From Pirellulaceae bacterium (GTDB lineage Bacteria; Planctomycetota; Planctomycetia; Pirellulales; Pirellulaceae): a stretch of DNA of 64,000 nt. This document shows positions 18,801 through 26,317 of this stretch, in pieces. The stretch is from assembly GCA_028280445.1 (NCBI GenBank), contig JANQLU010000112.1, forward strand, positions 45,698 through 109,697, written 5' to 3'. Position 1 is the stretch's first letter; each line of letters opens with the position of its first letter. The notes under the pieces were generated by a model. The model saw only the letters and a program-made list of their open reading frames with translations. It ran no database searches and was not told the origin of the DNA. The position numbers and the translations under genes were made by a program.

Positions 18801-19297
18801 CGTTTGGCAACAATGCGAAACAGCAATTGACCGGTCTGCGTTAAACGCTCCCAAATGCGTTCGGCTTCCTCTTTCTTGACATCGGGAATGATGACTTCGA
18901 GTCGGTCGGAACCTAGCGCCCGAATCGTAATCTCTTTGGTGCCCGAGGGGTCGATTCGTTCCAACAAACGCGGAATGATATCTTTCACTTCGAGGCGATC
19001 TTGCCCCTCTTTGACCTCTTGCTCATTTAATTCGCCAATGATGGTGTAACCACCGCGCAAATCGACGCCAAATTTCAAAGGCAATACAGAAACCAAAATC
19101 GCGGCGCACAATATCGATCCGAGAACGATCGAAATTTTCCAGCCGTGATCTTCGCTTCGAAGCGATTTAGAAACCACTTTGCCAAAGAAATATGAACAAA
19201 CGATCGCCGCGACCATTCCGCCCAGAACCCACAAAGTTTGGTTCATGTAAAACGGCTGATCCAAAGCGTCTTGTGCCAACAAATAAATCGAATTCAT
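15812..19297 (-). CDS. secDF: SecD-SecF fusion, protein translocase subunit
   Basis: About 1161 residues combining SecD and SecF. They use the proton gradient to help complete protein export through SecYEG. SecD: N-terminal helix(es), periplasmic P1 domain starting LKFGVDLRGGYTIIGEL, and a six-helix RND block containing GMSVDANVLIFERIREE. SecF follows with LDHDLRGGSTARV and a second block with SLNDTIVVFDRIREVRGKR. The SecF periplasmic domain carries an unusual insertion of about 80 residues rich in Lys, Asp, Ser and Gln (nt about 16700-16960). The start is placed at the ATG preceded by GGGAATTGAA. It follows yajC by about 65 bases, the conserved tgt-yajC-secDF order. Confidence 0.95.
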   Translation of the reverse strand: MNSIYLLAQDALDQPFYMNQTLWVLGGMVAAIVCSYFFGKVVSKSLRSEDHGWKISIVLGSILCAAILVSVLPLKFGVDLRGGYTIIGELNEQEVKEGQDRLEVKDIIPRLLERIDPSGTKEITIRALGSDRLEVIIPDVKKEEAERIWERLTQTGQLLFRIVAKRGDSMHSRLISEAEKMLDVGNPDEFVRDTSKPEKPIIGRWYKIARIREQGQRVNANSPYKYIPSQNNLVRSSLTLQPIDMGQVHRILIDKVNFDHPHADRIAGGKLAAYSNMMGYGDLEVLMVEPPAEDDPYNVEGKHLASVKESRDERGGLALAFTMNKEGTSRMMKLTTKNRPVDGNFQFLGIVLEGMLHTAPSINGMISTNGIIEGKFTKDEIEDLKTTLNSGKIDVTMNKNPISQDYVNSALGRELRDKGIWAISVSFVLVIVFMVFYYRFAGIIACIALLMNLLFLAAIVMFIKQPLTLTGLAGIVLTVGMSVDANVLIFERIREELNRGASLRMAIRNGFDRATTTIVDANLTTLITALVLYVIGTEQIKGFSITLIVGILMSMFTAIFCARVAFELGERRGLISKLVMMQLMTKSNWDFIGKRGIAAIVSVVIIAIGLSATIYRGAGILDHDLRGGSTARVVFTEDSGETVETIRKKLADKGYTNPLNGEKIEYSVSKLTGEGEDGNMLRVKIDSNLPIQEKDLPEGHEERVKKLEEILVEVFGDKLQHLQVDFDASSIKIEKVNAAGKTIGSAPGPNKSGHLQLKDRLFFESLNFSSISALTYIPQETGKQEAPKKQESKKDDAAKKDDAAKKDGSSKKQDDTKKQDETAKKGDSKKTQETPKTGEPKKSGESKKGDSKTGDPSKQDGNQQVNDGTERFKATGRLDYRFSISRSGVISALVGTAKKNDIRLDERDVTAIPLEIGDKIDDGSDKFQAKSWNVTMNRLLNADDAAKLLGIYKKDLSAKPYFPTIGGVGGQIAQQTQVQALVAIIASLIGIIAYVWIRFQNVAFGLAAVVALIHDVLVVLGSIAVSVFVADFMGFALIDNFKISLPVVAAFLTIIGYSLNDTIVVFDRIREVRGKRTELTAEMINESISQTLSRTILTSITTFIVVFILFVAGGQAIHGFAFALVVGVIVGTYSSIFVASPMLLFLMRNQGRSGEAEKAAA

Positions 19298-19363
19298 TTC
19301 AATTCCCAAAACCGGACATCGTTGGATGCCAGCTCAAATTCCAATCAGGTTAAAGTTATTAGC

Positions 19364-19798
19364 TTATTTGTCTTTATTTTCAGTTATTCCCTTTTTGTCT
19401 TCGTCAGTCAAAATTCTTGCTATCGAAGACCGCAGGACTTTGATTTTTGCGTTGCTCGCCTCATCGATGCGAATCGTCACCGTCTCACTGCCTTTGTCGA
19501 CATTTGCGACGATGCCAACAATTCCACCCGCCGTTACGATTCGGTCACTTTTCTTTAAGTTATCCAACATCGCCTGACGTTCGGCCGCTTTCTTTTTAGC
19601 GGGCCGCGACGATAACATCATGAAAATCATCATGACGCCAAACATCAACAACAGGTACGGCAACAGCTGGGTAAAACCACCACCACCGGCGGGTTTGCCG
19701 TCTCCCCCTTCGGCCGCCTCTGGTTTGGGAGCATCACCGATTTGCGCAACCCAATCCAACAGCTCAAAATTGTTAACAATATCAAATACGAATTGCAT
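19364..19798 (-). CDS. yajC: Preprotein translocase accessory subunit YajC
   Basis: A 144-residue protein. A Gly-rich segment precedes a single transmembrane helix (PYLLLMFGVMMIFMMLSSRP, about residues 43-62) and then the conserved cytoplasmic domain RQAMLDNLKKSDRIVTAGGI ... VTIRIDEASNAKIKVLRSSI. YajC binds the SecDF complex and the holotranslocon. The leader before the helix (about 40 residues with a GGDGKPAGGGG stretch) is longer than in E. coli. Start at the ATG at 19798; an upstream in-frame TTG would add 11 residues. Confidence 0.92.
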   Translation of the reverse strand: MQFVFDIVNNFELLDWVAQIGDAPKPEAAEGGDGKPAGGGGFTQLLPYLLLMFGVMMIFMMLSSRPAKKKAAERQAMLDNLKKSDRIVTAGGIVGIVANVDKGSETVTIRIDEASNAKIKVLRSSIARILTDEDKKGITENKDK

Positions 19799-20003
19799 TT
19801 TTTGGGTACTCTCAGCCAATTTGGACCACAAAACAGGATATCGACTTCGGTCAAAACAACTGCTGTGATGGGGTCAAACCGACCTGATGCTTGGCGCGCA
19901 AATTCTACCGCCAATTTTTTAGAATCAATCATCATAAAGCGTTGTTATACAACGAACAAGGGCATCTTATCCAACCCAAAACCTGGTCCAATCGGACACG
20001 CCG

Positions 20004-20060
20004 GTAGGGCCGGTTCCTACCGGCTGTTTTGTCGAGTTGGCCGGTAAGAACTGGCCCTAC
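20004..20060. repeat. GTAGGGCCGGTTCCTACCGG family element
   Basis: Complete two-arm copy: GTAGGGCCGGTTCCTACCGG, a spacer, then GGCCGGTAAGAACTGGCCCT and AC. It lies between tgt and yajC. Confidence 0.85.
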
Positions 20061-20085
20061 GTTAATTTTCAACGCGCACCGAAAT

Positions 20086-21222
20086 TTAAGTGTCATATTC
20101 GACATTCGCCCGGCTCCAAGCGGCCATCTTGTCATCAAAAAACTCGACAAAGGCGTCTGCCGCTATGGCCTCACGTGCCTGCCGCATCAGGTCCGCGTAA
20201 TAAGCCAGATTGTGAAAGGATAACAACATTGGCCCCAACATCTCGCGAGCCATGAAAAGATGGCGAATATAGGCCCGACTGTAATGCGAATAAGGTGTCT
20301 GAAAGCCCGTTTGAATTGGTGATGGATCCCGTTTGTGGATCTCGTTTCGCATCCGAATCGGACCATCGTCGGTAAACGCCAATGCATTTCGACCGTTTCG
20401 AGTTGGCATGACGCAGTCAAACATATCGATACCACGCCGAATGGCATTTAATAAATCGACGGGGGTTCCTACGCCCATTAAATATCGCGGTTTGTCCTGA
20501 GGCAGGTGGGGACAAGTAAATTCCAATGTTTCATACATCTGCTCCGGAGTTTCTCCCACGCTCAGTCCGCCCACGGCATAGCCTGGAAAATCGAGTTCGA
20601 CCAGCTGCTCGGCATTAGAACGGCGTAATTGCGGGTCAAGTCCTCCTTGTACGATCGCAAACAAAATTTGGTGATCGAGACTGGCCGCCGCCTGACATCG
20701 CTCGGCCCATCGAACCGTTCGGGCACAGGCGTCTTCGATGGTCGCGCGATCCGAAGGCAGTTGGACGACATGGTCTAATACCATTGCGATATCCGACCCG
20801 AGGGCTTCTTGAATTTGCACCGAACGTTCTGGCGTCAACTCAATTTTGCTTCCATCAATATGGGAACGAAATGTCGCACCGTGATCATCAATTCGAGTCA
20901 ATTGGGCCAGACTAAAAATTTGAAATCCGCCACTGTCGGTCAAAATCGGGCGGTTCCAATCCATGAATTCGTGCAACCCACCCATCGCCTCGACGATTTC
21001 TTCGCCGGGCCGCAAAGCCAGATGATAAGTGTTCCCCAAAATAATTTCGGCACCCGTCTCGCGAATCATTTTGGAGGTCAGACCTTTGACCGTTCCACAA
21101 GTTCCGACTGGCATAAAAGTTGGCAATTCGATGACGCCGCGGGGTGTGGTCAACCGGCCGAGTCGCGCTCCAGAATGTTTGTCGACGTGCAACAGTTCAA
21201 ATTCGAAGTTGGGGTGATTCAC
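20086..21222 (-). CDS. tgt: tRNA-guanine transglycosylase, with an altered zinc site
   Basis: A 378-residue enzyme that exchanges guanine-34 of GUN-anticodon tRNAs for preQ1 in queuosine synthesis. It has the catalytic and binding segments LGNTYHLALRPG, LTDSGGFQIFSL, AIVQGGLDPQLR, YAVGGLSVGE and DCVMPTRNGRN. The zinc-site region normally has three Cys (CxCxxC) before the YSRAYIRHL segment; here that stretch reads TGFQTPYSHYSRAY (about residues 305-318), so all three Cys are missing while the later His (SFHNL) remains. Overall length is normal. It is first in the tgt-yajC-secDF order. Confidence 0.93.
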   Translation of the reverse strand: MNHPNFEFELLHVDKHSGARLGRLTTPRGVIELPTFMPVGTCGTVKGLTSKMIRETGAEIILGNTYHLALRPGEEIVEAMGGLHEFMDWNRPILTDSGGFQIFSLAQLTRIDDHGATFRSHIDGSKIELTPERSVQIQEALGSDIAMVLDHVVQLPSDRATIEDACARTVRWAERCQAAASLDHQILFAIVQGGLDPQLRRSNAEQLVELDFPGYAVGGLSVGETPEQMYETLEFTCPHLPQDKPRYLMGVGTPVDLLNAIRRGIDMFDCVMPTRNGRNALAFTDDGPIRMRNEIHKRDPSPIQTGFQTPYSHYSRAYIRHLFMAREMLGPMLLSFHNLAYYADLMRQAREAIAADAFVEFFDDKMAAWSRANVEYDT

Positions 21223-21247
21223 TCCGCCGTTGACTCCAGAAAAAACA

Positions 21248-21276
21248 AAAAAAGCTCGGCCGAAACCGAGCTTTTC
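21248..21276 (-). terminator. Rho-independent terminator of the TPR/alpha-CTD gene
   Basis: AAAAGCTCGG pairs with CCGAGCTTTT around CCGAAA; reading leftwards the stem ends in a long T run. It lies 18 bases beyond the stop at 21294 and upstream of tgt. Confidence 0.87.
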
Positions 21277-21293
21277 GAAAGTTTTACGTATGC

Positions 21294-22616
21294 CTATTCG
21301 CCCCGCAGCTTCAAACCAGCTTGCGTCAATTTTTCACGCACTTCGTTCAAACTGGTCACACCAAAATTCTTGCATTCCAGCAGATCATCCTGCGATTTTC
21401 GAATCAACTCGCCGATCGTGGTCAAACCCAATCGAGTCATACATTTTCGAGCTCGTACCGAAAGGTTCAAATCGGAAATGGGTCGGTCCAACAAAGCTTG
21501 TTCATCGGGTGACAGATTAGAAACATCGAAGACTTCTTCTTCGACCTTGTCCGCCGCGTGCTGCCCAATGGCGAGTCCTTTGTTGGACAACATTTCACGA
21601 ATTTCGATCAACGATGTTTCGCCGAAATTCTTGCTCGACAACAATGTTTGTTCGGTGATTCGTGTCAAATCCCCGAGGGTAGCGATGCCCATTTTTTCCA
21701 GGCAATTTCGACTGCGTACCGAAAGCTCGAATTGATTCACTGGAATTTTGAGAATTTGGGCCATTTGCTCCTGGCGACGATCCGATTCGTAATCGTATTG
21801 CTCATCCATCGATGCTATGGCATCACGGCGAAACAAAAATGCTCGTGGGTCCGTCGGGAAGACATCTAAAATCCGATCGTAGCAGCGTCGCGCCCGGTCG
21901 TATTGCTCGTGATCTTCGTATAACAAACCGAGATTGAGCAACGAACCAACGTTGGCGGGAAAAACAGCCGACGCACGTTGGTACAACTCGAGAGCTTTAT
22001 CATCGTTTCCGGCTCGGTCGTTTTCCAATCCGAGTCCGAACAATGCTCCGGCATGTTCACCGTCAATTTCGACGGCACGTTCATACAACCGAATCACTTC
22101 TTCAGGGTTGTCACCTCGCGCGGCGATCGTAGCAGCACGTTGGTAGAGGTATTCGGCGGTCTGCTCGATCGGGCCAAACATGTTGTCGACGATTTGCATC
22201 GCGCCGTCGATGTCACCTTTTTCGCGTTTGCATTCGGCAACCGCCAATTGGCAAATATCTGGATCGTAGCCGGCGGTTTTTGCGGATTCAAAAGCGGCGA
22301 TCGCCTGGTCGAATTGATTCAGCGCGATATACGAACGCCCCTGGTAGTAATAAGACAGTGCGCCGCCGTCGGCGTTGGACAATGTTTGGATCGAATCGTT
22401 GTATTTGCCTAAGATGTATTGGCAAACACCGAGACGGACCGACGTCGCGGGTGTTCGGCTTTCTTGCCCTTCGAGCTGCGCAGTCAAGTCGCGCAACGTA
22501 CCGAATAGACTGAAATCGTCACTGATTCGCTTGGTAACTATTTCAATCTCGTTGGGTCCAAAAGAGCTGTTTGAAAGGACGATGTCTTTGAGGTCGATTT
22601 CAACCATCGGTTCCAT
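21294..22616 (-). CDS. TPR protein with two RNA polymerase alpha-CTD-like domains
   Basis: A 440-residue protein. Residues about 60-290 are tetratricopeptide repeats (ALSYYYQGRSYIALNQFDQA, GALFGLGLENDRAGNDDKAL, SLLNLGLLYEDHEQYDRARR). Two helix-hairpin-helix units similar to the RNA polymerase alpha C-terminal domain follow: LSVRSRNCLEKMGIATLGDL ... KNFGETSLIEIRE and LSVRARKCMTRLGLTTIGEL ... KNFGVTSLNEVRE. Such proteins occur across planctomycetes; a role at the transcription machinery is likely but unproven. The start at 22616 is chosen for the upstream GGAG and because the preceding codons look non-coding. It ends at its own terminator. Confidence 0.85.
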   Translation of the reverse strand: MEPMVEIDLKDIVLSNSSFGPNEIEIVTKRISDDFSLFGTLRDLTAQLEGQESRTPATSVRLGVCQYILGKYNDSIQTLSNADGGALSYYYQGRSYIALNQFDQAIAAFESAKTAGYDPDICQLAVAECKREKGDIDGAMQIVDNMFGPIEQTAEYLYQRAATIAARGDNPEEVIRLYERAVEIDGEHAGALFGLGLENDRAGNDDKALELYQRASAVFPANVGSLLNLGLLYEDHEQYDRARRCYDRILDVFPTDPRAFLFRRDAIASMDEQYDYESDRRQEQMAQILKIPVNQFELSVRSRNCLEKMGIATLGDLTRITEQTLLSSKNFGETSLIEIREMLSNKGLAIGQHAADKVEEEVFDVSNLSPDEQALLDRPISDLNLSVRARKCMTRLGLTTIGELIRKSQDDLLECKNFGVTSLNEVREKLTQAGLKLRGE

Positions 22617-22995
22617 AAGATGAAACTCCAAAAATCTTGATCGGGGAAAATGCCAGCCGCGAGAGCCAATTCGCGCTTTTAAGGAATTGCTACCTGAAAA
22701 TTCCAAGGTGGGTAGCGTTGCACTGCAATTGGAATTTTAACACAAATTGCCCCGTTTTCACAAGGCTCAACTGTTTCGCCGCACAAAACGCGGTTAGGAG
22801 CCAATTACCAAAACGGCCCTCTGGGCGCATCTGCACAATTGACTCCCGCCCCTGTCTGTCGGACACTTTGGCGAAGTCACTGGATGTCCCCGGTTCCTTC
22901 CGACCCATTTAATTGCAGGACCAGTGCCAACCGGCCCTGCAAATTTGGGACGCCTCAACAAGGCATCCCGTTCCCGTTTGCACAAGACGTTTCCG

Positions 22996-23703
22996 TCAAA
23001 TCGATTGCTGTCGTTTATTCGCCGCTCGTTTCCGGCGTCGAAGCGCTAGTCCAACGATTCCAACTAAAAACATCATTGACGTCGAAGTCGGCTCAGGTAC
23101 GGCCGATGAAGTCATCGAAAAATTGTCCAAGTACTGCAGCAATGTCGGTTGTAGATCGTCGGGAAATGGAATGGGAAATCGCCGACTGATTCTAGCGCCG
23201 ACCGTATAGTCTCCGGATTGCGTTGGAATGAATTCGGCATCCAACGCTCCTCGTTCGGTCGACATAAAAAATATTCCGCCTGTATCATGCGTGGCCAATA
23301 CTTGATCATCAACAATCAACTCAAAAATGCCTCCATCGAAATTGTCGAAGATAAAGAAATTATGAACCGCCCAATCAAAGCTGAATTCATACTTCTTGCC
23401 CAATTCCAAGGACAAATCTTGCGTGATATCGACATGTCGATACACACTGGCTTCATATGTCATTTGGCCGACTGAAAGCGACAGCACGTTGGAAATAGGG
23501 TTCGGTCCAACCCCGTCGATGTCAAACATAATAACATCGTCAAATTCGTACCTGGCATTGGTCCCAGGTGTGATCGTCCAGCCTGTCATATCGCCCGTTT
23601 CAAAATCCCCATTCACGAAATCCGCTTGACTGGTCTGCGGGCAGATGATGCCGACAAAGACCATGACTGCGAATATCTTTTGGGGTAATTCGTAGAGAGT
23701 CAT
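22996..23703 (-). CDS. Secreted PEP-CTERM protein, paralogue of the M56 protease ectodomain
   Basis: A 235-residue exported protein. A signal peptide (about 1-27) is followed by a beta-rich domain (about 29-200) starting FVNGDFETGDMTGWTITPG and ending LLQYLDNFSM. A classic PEP-CTERM tail completes it: VPEPTSTS, a hydrophobic helix and RRRKRAANK, the signal for exosortase sorting. The domain is closely similar along its whole length to the C-terminal domain of the M56 protease encoded just upstream (YRHVDITQ, GKKYEFSFDWAV, DNFDGGIFEL, RFPIPFP, PTLLQYLDNF all have counterparts). A strong AAAGGAG precedes the ATG. Its ligand or function is unknown; regulation by the upstream BlaI is an inference from position. 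Confidence 0.85.
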   Translation of the reverse strand: MTLYELPQKIFAVMVFVGIICPQTSQADFVNGDFETGDMTGWTITPGTNARYEFDDVIMFDIDGVGPNPISNVLSLSVGQMTYEASVYRHVDITQDLSLELGKKYEFSFDWAVHNFFIFDNFDGGIFELIVDDQVLATHDTGGIFFMSTERGALDAEFIPTQSGDYTVGARISRRFPIPFPDDLQPTLLQYLDNFSMTSSAVPEPTSTSMMFLVGIVGLALRRRKRAANKRQQSI

Positions 23704-23916
23704 TACGTCTCCTTTGAGAAAAATCTAGTTGCCCCTCATCCAATCGAACTGCGATACGCGCGCACCTTGATCCCGGATTTTCACGTCGGAATTTTTTGGC
23801 AGAGCTTTCCCAATGATTAGCTTACGATCATTTAAAATCGTTTTGCCAATCGATTAGAAATTCGAATCACAGTCGTTTTGATGTATTTTGCTTTATGTTC
23901 TCACCAATATGCCGAT

Positions 23917-25527
23917 TCATTCAGGTTCTGATTTGAAGTCAGCGACGGCGGTTTCTTGGACAGAAAAATTGTCCAGATACTGCAGTAAAGTCGGATCTTG
24001 AGCGTTGGGAAACGGAATGGGATATCGCCGATTGATTCTGGCGCCTACCGAATAAACACCGGACTGAACAGGAGTAAAACTCGACTTCAATGTTCCTCGC
24101 TCAACACTTTTGGTCCAGATGTTTTCAGTATCGAAAGAATCCAGGATTTGGCCGTCAACAACCAGTTGAAACACACCCCCATCATAATTGTCGATGGGAT
24201 AGAAATTTTCGACTGCCCAATCAAAACTGAATTCGTATGTTTTCCCTTTTTCCAAATACAATTCCTGCGTGATATCGACATGGCGATATTTTTTATTCTC
24301 ATGTTTGATCTGCCCAACGGATAAAGCGAATGCGTTGGATTCGGCTCCACCGCCCGAACCATCCATATCAAACGGGATCACATCATCAAAAACGTATTGG
24401 GCGTTCGGCCCTGGCGTGATCTTCCAACCGGACGTATCGCCTGATTCAAATCCACCATTAATAAATGCAACGGATGCGTTTGGCATTTTTTGAGCAGTCA
24501 GTTGCCACGGAATGATCACCGCGATTGAAACGACGACCAGGCAACAGGCGATCAAGGCCAATTTGAAACGCGACCATCGTGTCAAGGTTTGCATCGTGAT
24601 AATACGTTCGCGCAGAGACCGAAACGAACTAACGGCGCCAACGGCTGACAAGCCTGCATTTCGGTGGTCTCGTCGCATGAACTCGGCAACTTGAACCAAC
24701 GCGTTGGCGTAAGTTTTTCGGTTCGCGTCAGGACTTTGGAGCACTAGCTCGTCACAAGCTAACTCTTGCGATATTTGCCAACGGCGATTTGCGATCCATG
24801 TCAGCGGGTGAAAATAAAGTGTCACGGCAACAATGCGCGGCAATAAATTCCAGATTAGATCCATTCGTTTGAGATGGCCTATCTCGTGACGGAACACCAA
24901 ACTCAGTTCGCGCGGATGCGATCTTTGAATCAAATCGGTTGGGACAACAACGATGGGACGAAATATTCCAATCAAGGCTGGAACATCGGAATGGTCGGAT
25001 TTGAAAAGCCGTGGTTGATTTTGAATCCCCATTGCGGTCACTGACTGTTGGAACAGTTCAAAGACAGGCCCAGATTCACAAATGGTTCCTTGTTGCCGAA
25101 TTTTTGTTGAATGCATCCATTCGCGAAATGTTCGCGTCAGAAAAAACAAAAACCCGATCGACCAAACGCCGACTAACAAGTAGGTCCATTTAAATTGTGA
25201 GCCAATAGAATCCGTTGATGATGGCAGAACCGTTTGAGTGGCAGCTGTATTTTCCAGGTCACCGTCCGCTATTTGAGCATTTTCGATCACAGGCGAGATA
25301 TTTGTATTCCCGACGGGCAGGATTGGTAACATGACCGGGGCGATCCAAATTGCCCCCACAATGATTTTGAAATATGCAACCCGCCAAATCCAACAGTGGA
25401 TTTTCCGGGGAACTTGTCGAAGCATGTGGCATAACAACCACGCCACTGGAAATACGAAAAAGGCATACCACGAAGCGCGAATCAGAATCTCAAAAATCCA
25501 GTCCAAAATATATGACATGGTATTCAC
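23917..25527 (-). CDS. BlaR1-type M56 membrane metalloprotease with PEP-CTERM-like sensor domain
   Basis: A 536-residue protein. Transmembrane helices lie near residues 15-35, 50-70 and 113-132. A zinc protease domain has HEIGH at 214-218 and a further probable ligand Glu in QELACDE near 255. A last helix lies near 325-345. In place of the penicillin-binding sensor of BlaR1/MecR1, residues about 355-525 form a beta-rich domain strongly similar to the PEP-CTERM protein encoded downstream. By analogy, ligand binding outside should activate the protease to remove BlaI. The GTG start overlaps the blaI stop by 4 bases (translational coupling); an ATG three codons later is possible. Ligand unknown. 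Confidence 0.88.
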   Translation of the reverse strand: MNTMSYILDWIFEILIRASWYAFFVFPVAWLLCHMLRQVPRKIHCWIWRVAYFKIIVGAIWIAPVMLPILPVGNTNISPVIENAQIADGDLENTAATQTVLPSSTDSIGSQFKWTYLLVGVWSIGFLFFLTRTFREWMHSTKIRQQGTICESGPVFELFQQSVTAMGIQNQPRLFKSDHSDVPALIGIFRPIVVVPTDLIQRSHPRELSLVFRHEIGHLKRMDLIWNLLPRIVAVTLYFHPLTWIANRRWQISQELACDELVLQSPDANRKTYANALVQVAEFMRRDHRNAGLSAVGAVSSFRSLRERIITMQTLTRWSRFKLALIACCLVVVSIAVIIPWQLTAQKMPNASVAFINGGFESGDTSGWKITPGPNAQYVFDDVIPFDMDGSGGGAESNAFALSVGQIKHENKKYRHVDITQELYLEKGKTYEFSFDWAVENFYPIDNYDGGVFQLVVDGQILDSFDTENIWTKSVERGTLKSSFTPVQSGVYSVGARINRRYPIPFPNAQDPTLLQYLDNFSVQETAVADFKSEPE

Positions 25528-25919
25528 TCGTCTGTAGATTCAGTGGACGGTAATTGATCGACCAGGCGACGTAATTCACGAATTTCATTTTCGTCGAGTG
25601 TCGCTTGCTCAGTGAGGTATGCCAAAAACGGTGACACGGAGCCTCCGAGTACACCGTCGACAAAGTCGTTGACCAAAGTGTTCATCAATTCGTTCTTAGA
25701 GACTTTGGGAGAATATCGATTGACGCCCTTCGATTTACGTCGAGCCAGAAGTTTTTTACTGCGAAGCCGTTCCATTAACGTCAGTACAGTCGTTCTCGCC
25801 TGCCCAGTTGTTTCCGCCATGTGGTCGGCAACCTCACGGACCGTAACCGGGTGATTTTCCACGACGTATTGCAGAATCGCGAGTTCTGCACGGCCAATTT
25901 TCGGAGTTGGTTTTTTCAC
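25524..25919 (-). CDS. BlaI/MecI/CopY-family transcriptional repressor
   Basis: A 131-residue protein. The N-terminal winged helix (about 5-75) contains LGRAELAILQYV-type helix 1, TVREVADHMAETTGQARTTV as the HTH, and LMERLRSKKLLARRKSKGVN for the wing; a C-terminal dimer helix region follows. It should bind a dyad in its own promoter as a dimer and be removed when the co-encoded M56 protease is activated. Two identical-arm dyads lie right at the promoter upstream. The GTG start is supported by GGAGACTGCCGGAA. Confidence 0.93.
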   Translation of the reverse strand: MKKPTPKIGRAELAILQYVVENHPVTVREVADHMAETTGQARTTVLTLMERLRSKKLLARRKSKGVNRYSPKVSKNELMNTLVNDFVDGVLGGSVSPFLAYLTEQATLDENEIRELRRLVDQLPSTESTDE

Positions 25920-25944
25920 TTCCGGCAGTCTCCTAAAACAGATT

Positions 25945-25960
25945 GACTATTGCTGTAGTC
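25945..25960. promoter_or_regulatory. Putative BlaI operator, downstream copy
   Basis: GACTATTGCTGTAGTC: perfect 5-bp arms GACTA/TAGTC with a 6-base spacer, lying over the expected transcription start of the blaI promoter. Confidence 0.7.
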
Positions 25961-25962
25961 AG

Positions 25963-25991
25963 AATATAATCGTGACTAATAAAGTAGTCAA
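25963..25991 (-). promoter_or_regulatory. Promoter of the BlaI/M56 operon
   Basis: On the minus strand TTGACT and TATATT are separated by exactly 17 bases, about 45 bases upstream of the GTG start. Its -35 and spacer overlap one GACTA-N6-TAGTC dyad and the start region carries another, an arrangement suited to repression and autoregulation. Confidence 0.75.
25974..25989. promoter_or_regulatory. Putative BlaI operator, upstream copy
   Basis: GACTAATAAAGTAGTC: the same GACTA/TAGTC arms and 6-base spacer as the copy at 25945, centre-to-centre distance 29 bases. It overlaps the -35 hexamer. Confidence 0.7.
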
Positions 25992-26317
25992 CATTTTTTT
26001 GAAAAACATTTTGGAGATACTTTTGCTCTGTCGATTTGTGGCCGTGAATCTTTCGAGCATGGTCTTATGAGCACGAATCGCCAGCAAGTGGTTTGACCGC
26101 GCAAAACCACTCGCTGGCGCTTCGTGCTCGCAAGATCGTGCCCGTTAAATCGGCTCGTAAGACCCACGGGAATCCCTGAAAGCAAATTTTTTTGCGTATG
26201 GATTTGCCAGGCGCCACGTCATGTTTTCTGATATACACTGCCAGCAGGACATTTTTTTGAAGATGTCCGGCCAGCGGGATTTCGAGAAGCGCTGCTTCGA
26301 TAGATGGAAATGTGTGC
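25992..26317. other. Gene-free region between divergent transcription units
   Basis: No convincing gene. It contains a nearly perfect 61-base hairpin repeat (26069-26129). The short frames upstream of 26318 show no recognised protein. Confidence 0.6.
26069..26129. repeat. Hairpin repeat, GAGCACGA...GCGAGTGG family, copy 2
   Basis: GAGCACGAATCGCCAGCAAG then TGGTTT pairs with AAACCACTCGCTGGCGCTTC then GTGCTC around GACCGCGC; about 26-bp arms with few mismatches. Confidence 0.85.
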
